Positions 4,845 to 5,239 of a stretch of 5,239 nucleotides of DNA are shown here, in pieces (the stretch's first letter is position 1; the number at the start of each line of letters is the position of its first letter). Source of the DNA: an uncultured Ruminococcus sp. (lineage in GTDB: Bacteria > Bacillota > Clostridia > Oscillospirales > Ruminococcaceae). Below the pieces are notes generated by a model that was not told where the DNA came from, made no database searches, and worked only from the letters and a program-made list of their open reading frames with translations. Location: NCBI GenBank assembly GCA_902464115.1, contig CABQIF010000134.1:1-5239 (forward strand), given 5' to 3'. Position numbers and translations under genes: made by a program.

Positions 4845-5239
4845 GCTTATAAATTATTGGTTCATCATATCCAAAAGTTCTCTTTCCATTAACTTCCATG
4901 CTTTCCGATACTTCCAGAAAATTGTTGGAAAACTTTTCCAAAAGTTTGAATGTCATTACCGGAGAGAACTGGCTTGTGCTGCCTCCCTCCCAGATTCCGT
5001 CCTTTTCATGATAAAGTGCCGGAGTAAATTTTTCAGATTTTTCTAATTTAGAGTAATCAACATTCTTCATAGAATCATATGAAAATGTATTTTTATCTTC
5101 TCCTTTGGGAATTTCATAAGAAGAAAGTAAAATTCCCTGTTCTATTTCCGTGATAAGGAAAAGATGTGGAGATGCATGACGTTTTCCATTAATTTCATAA
5201 TGACTCTCTTCAACAACAAATTTTCCTTTGAAATCTTCA
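4837..5239 (-). CDS. Unidentified protein, 3' part only (start lies beyond the window)
   Basis: A minus-strand frame is open from the right edge (first full codon 5238-5236) to TAA 4837-4839, giving 133 visible residues. An internal ATG at 5070 exists, but the open frame before it (56 codons) reads as continuous protein, and no good ribosome binding site precedes it at the right distance. I do not recognise the family. The visible part is soluble-looking, with alternating hydrophobic residues suggesting beta strands (for example HLFLITEIEQGILL at residues 25-38). It also contains a GIWEGG turn (visible residues 82-87) and ends in EPIIYKRV, which could be a natural final strand. The next gene overlaps its end by 8 bases in another frame. 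It may be intact or may be the front of a frameshifted longer gene. Confidence 0.65.
   Translation of the reverse strand, partial: EDFKGKFVVEESHYEINGKRHASPHLFLITEIEQGILLSSYEIPKGEDKNTFSYDSMKNVDYSKLEKSEKFTPALYHEKDGIWEGGSTSQFSPVMTFKLLEKFSNNFLEVSESMEVNGKRTFGYDEPIIYKRV

Noticed and set aside
4837..4845. Programmed ribosomal frameshift at GTA TAA
   Set aside because: No slippery heptamer and no downstream pseudoknot-like structure is obvious, and the shift needed (+1 or -2) is rare. Separate genes or a small deletion explain it more simply.

Overview
The window looks like a chromosomal segment from a low-to-moderate-GC Bacillota (Clostridia) genome, probably a gut-type Ruminococcus/Oscillospiraceae relative. 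The basis is strong AGGAGG ribosome binding sites on nearly every gene, a textbook sigma-A promoter with an extended -10, a TTG start, and the style of the protein families. This taxonomic guess is an inference, not a database result.

Layout: (1) Positions 1-182 contain no convincing gene. They hold two imperfect stem-loops, and the second is followed by a short T run that could end an upstream transcript. (2) A promoter at 183-211 drives four tightly packed plus-strand genes: a YdjM-type membrane metal-dependent hydrolase (276-902, TTG start), a Nudix-MutY fusion protein (935-2548), a GNAT acetyltransferase of the phosphinothricin/methionine-sulfoximine type (2545-3039, overlapping mutY by 4 bases) and a classical short-chain dehydrogenase (3073-3825). 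A stem-loop begins almost at the predicted transcript 5' end. (3) A strong stem-loop at 3843-3886 separates this operon from convergent minus-strand genes. (4) The minus strand, read from 5239 down to 3907, carries the 3' part of an unidentified gene, a small CxxC protein gene overlapping it, and a multi-membrane-segment protein resembling a degenerate CPBP (Abi) family member. This half is visibly more AT-rich than the plus-strand operon.

The most notable item is the mutY gene. Its 537-residue product places a complete extra Nudix domain of the GGHADG subtype in front of a full-length MutY (HhH-GPD glycosylase, iron-sulfur cluster and the usual C-terminal Nudix-like 8-oxoG reader). A nucleotide-pool-type hydrolase and the A:8-oxoG repair glycosylase are therefore on one chain. 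The neighbouring acetyltransferase and dehydrogenase fit a loose detoxification/housekeeping theme, but no shared pathway can be shown from sequence alone. I see no CRISPR array, insertion sequence, tRNA, rRNA or clear phage element.
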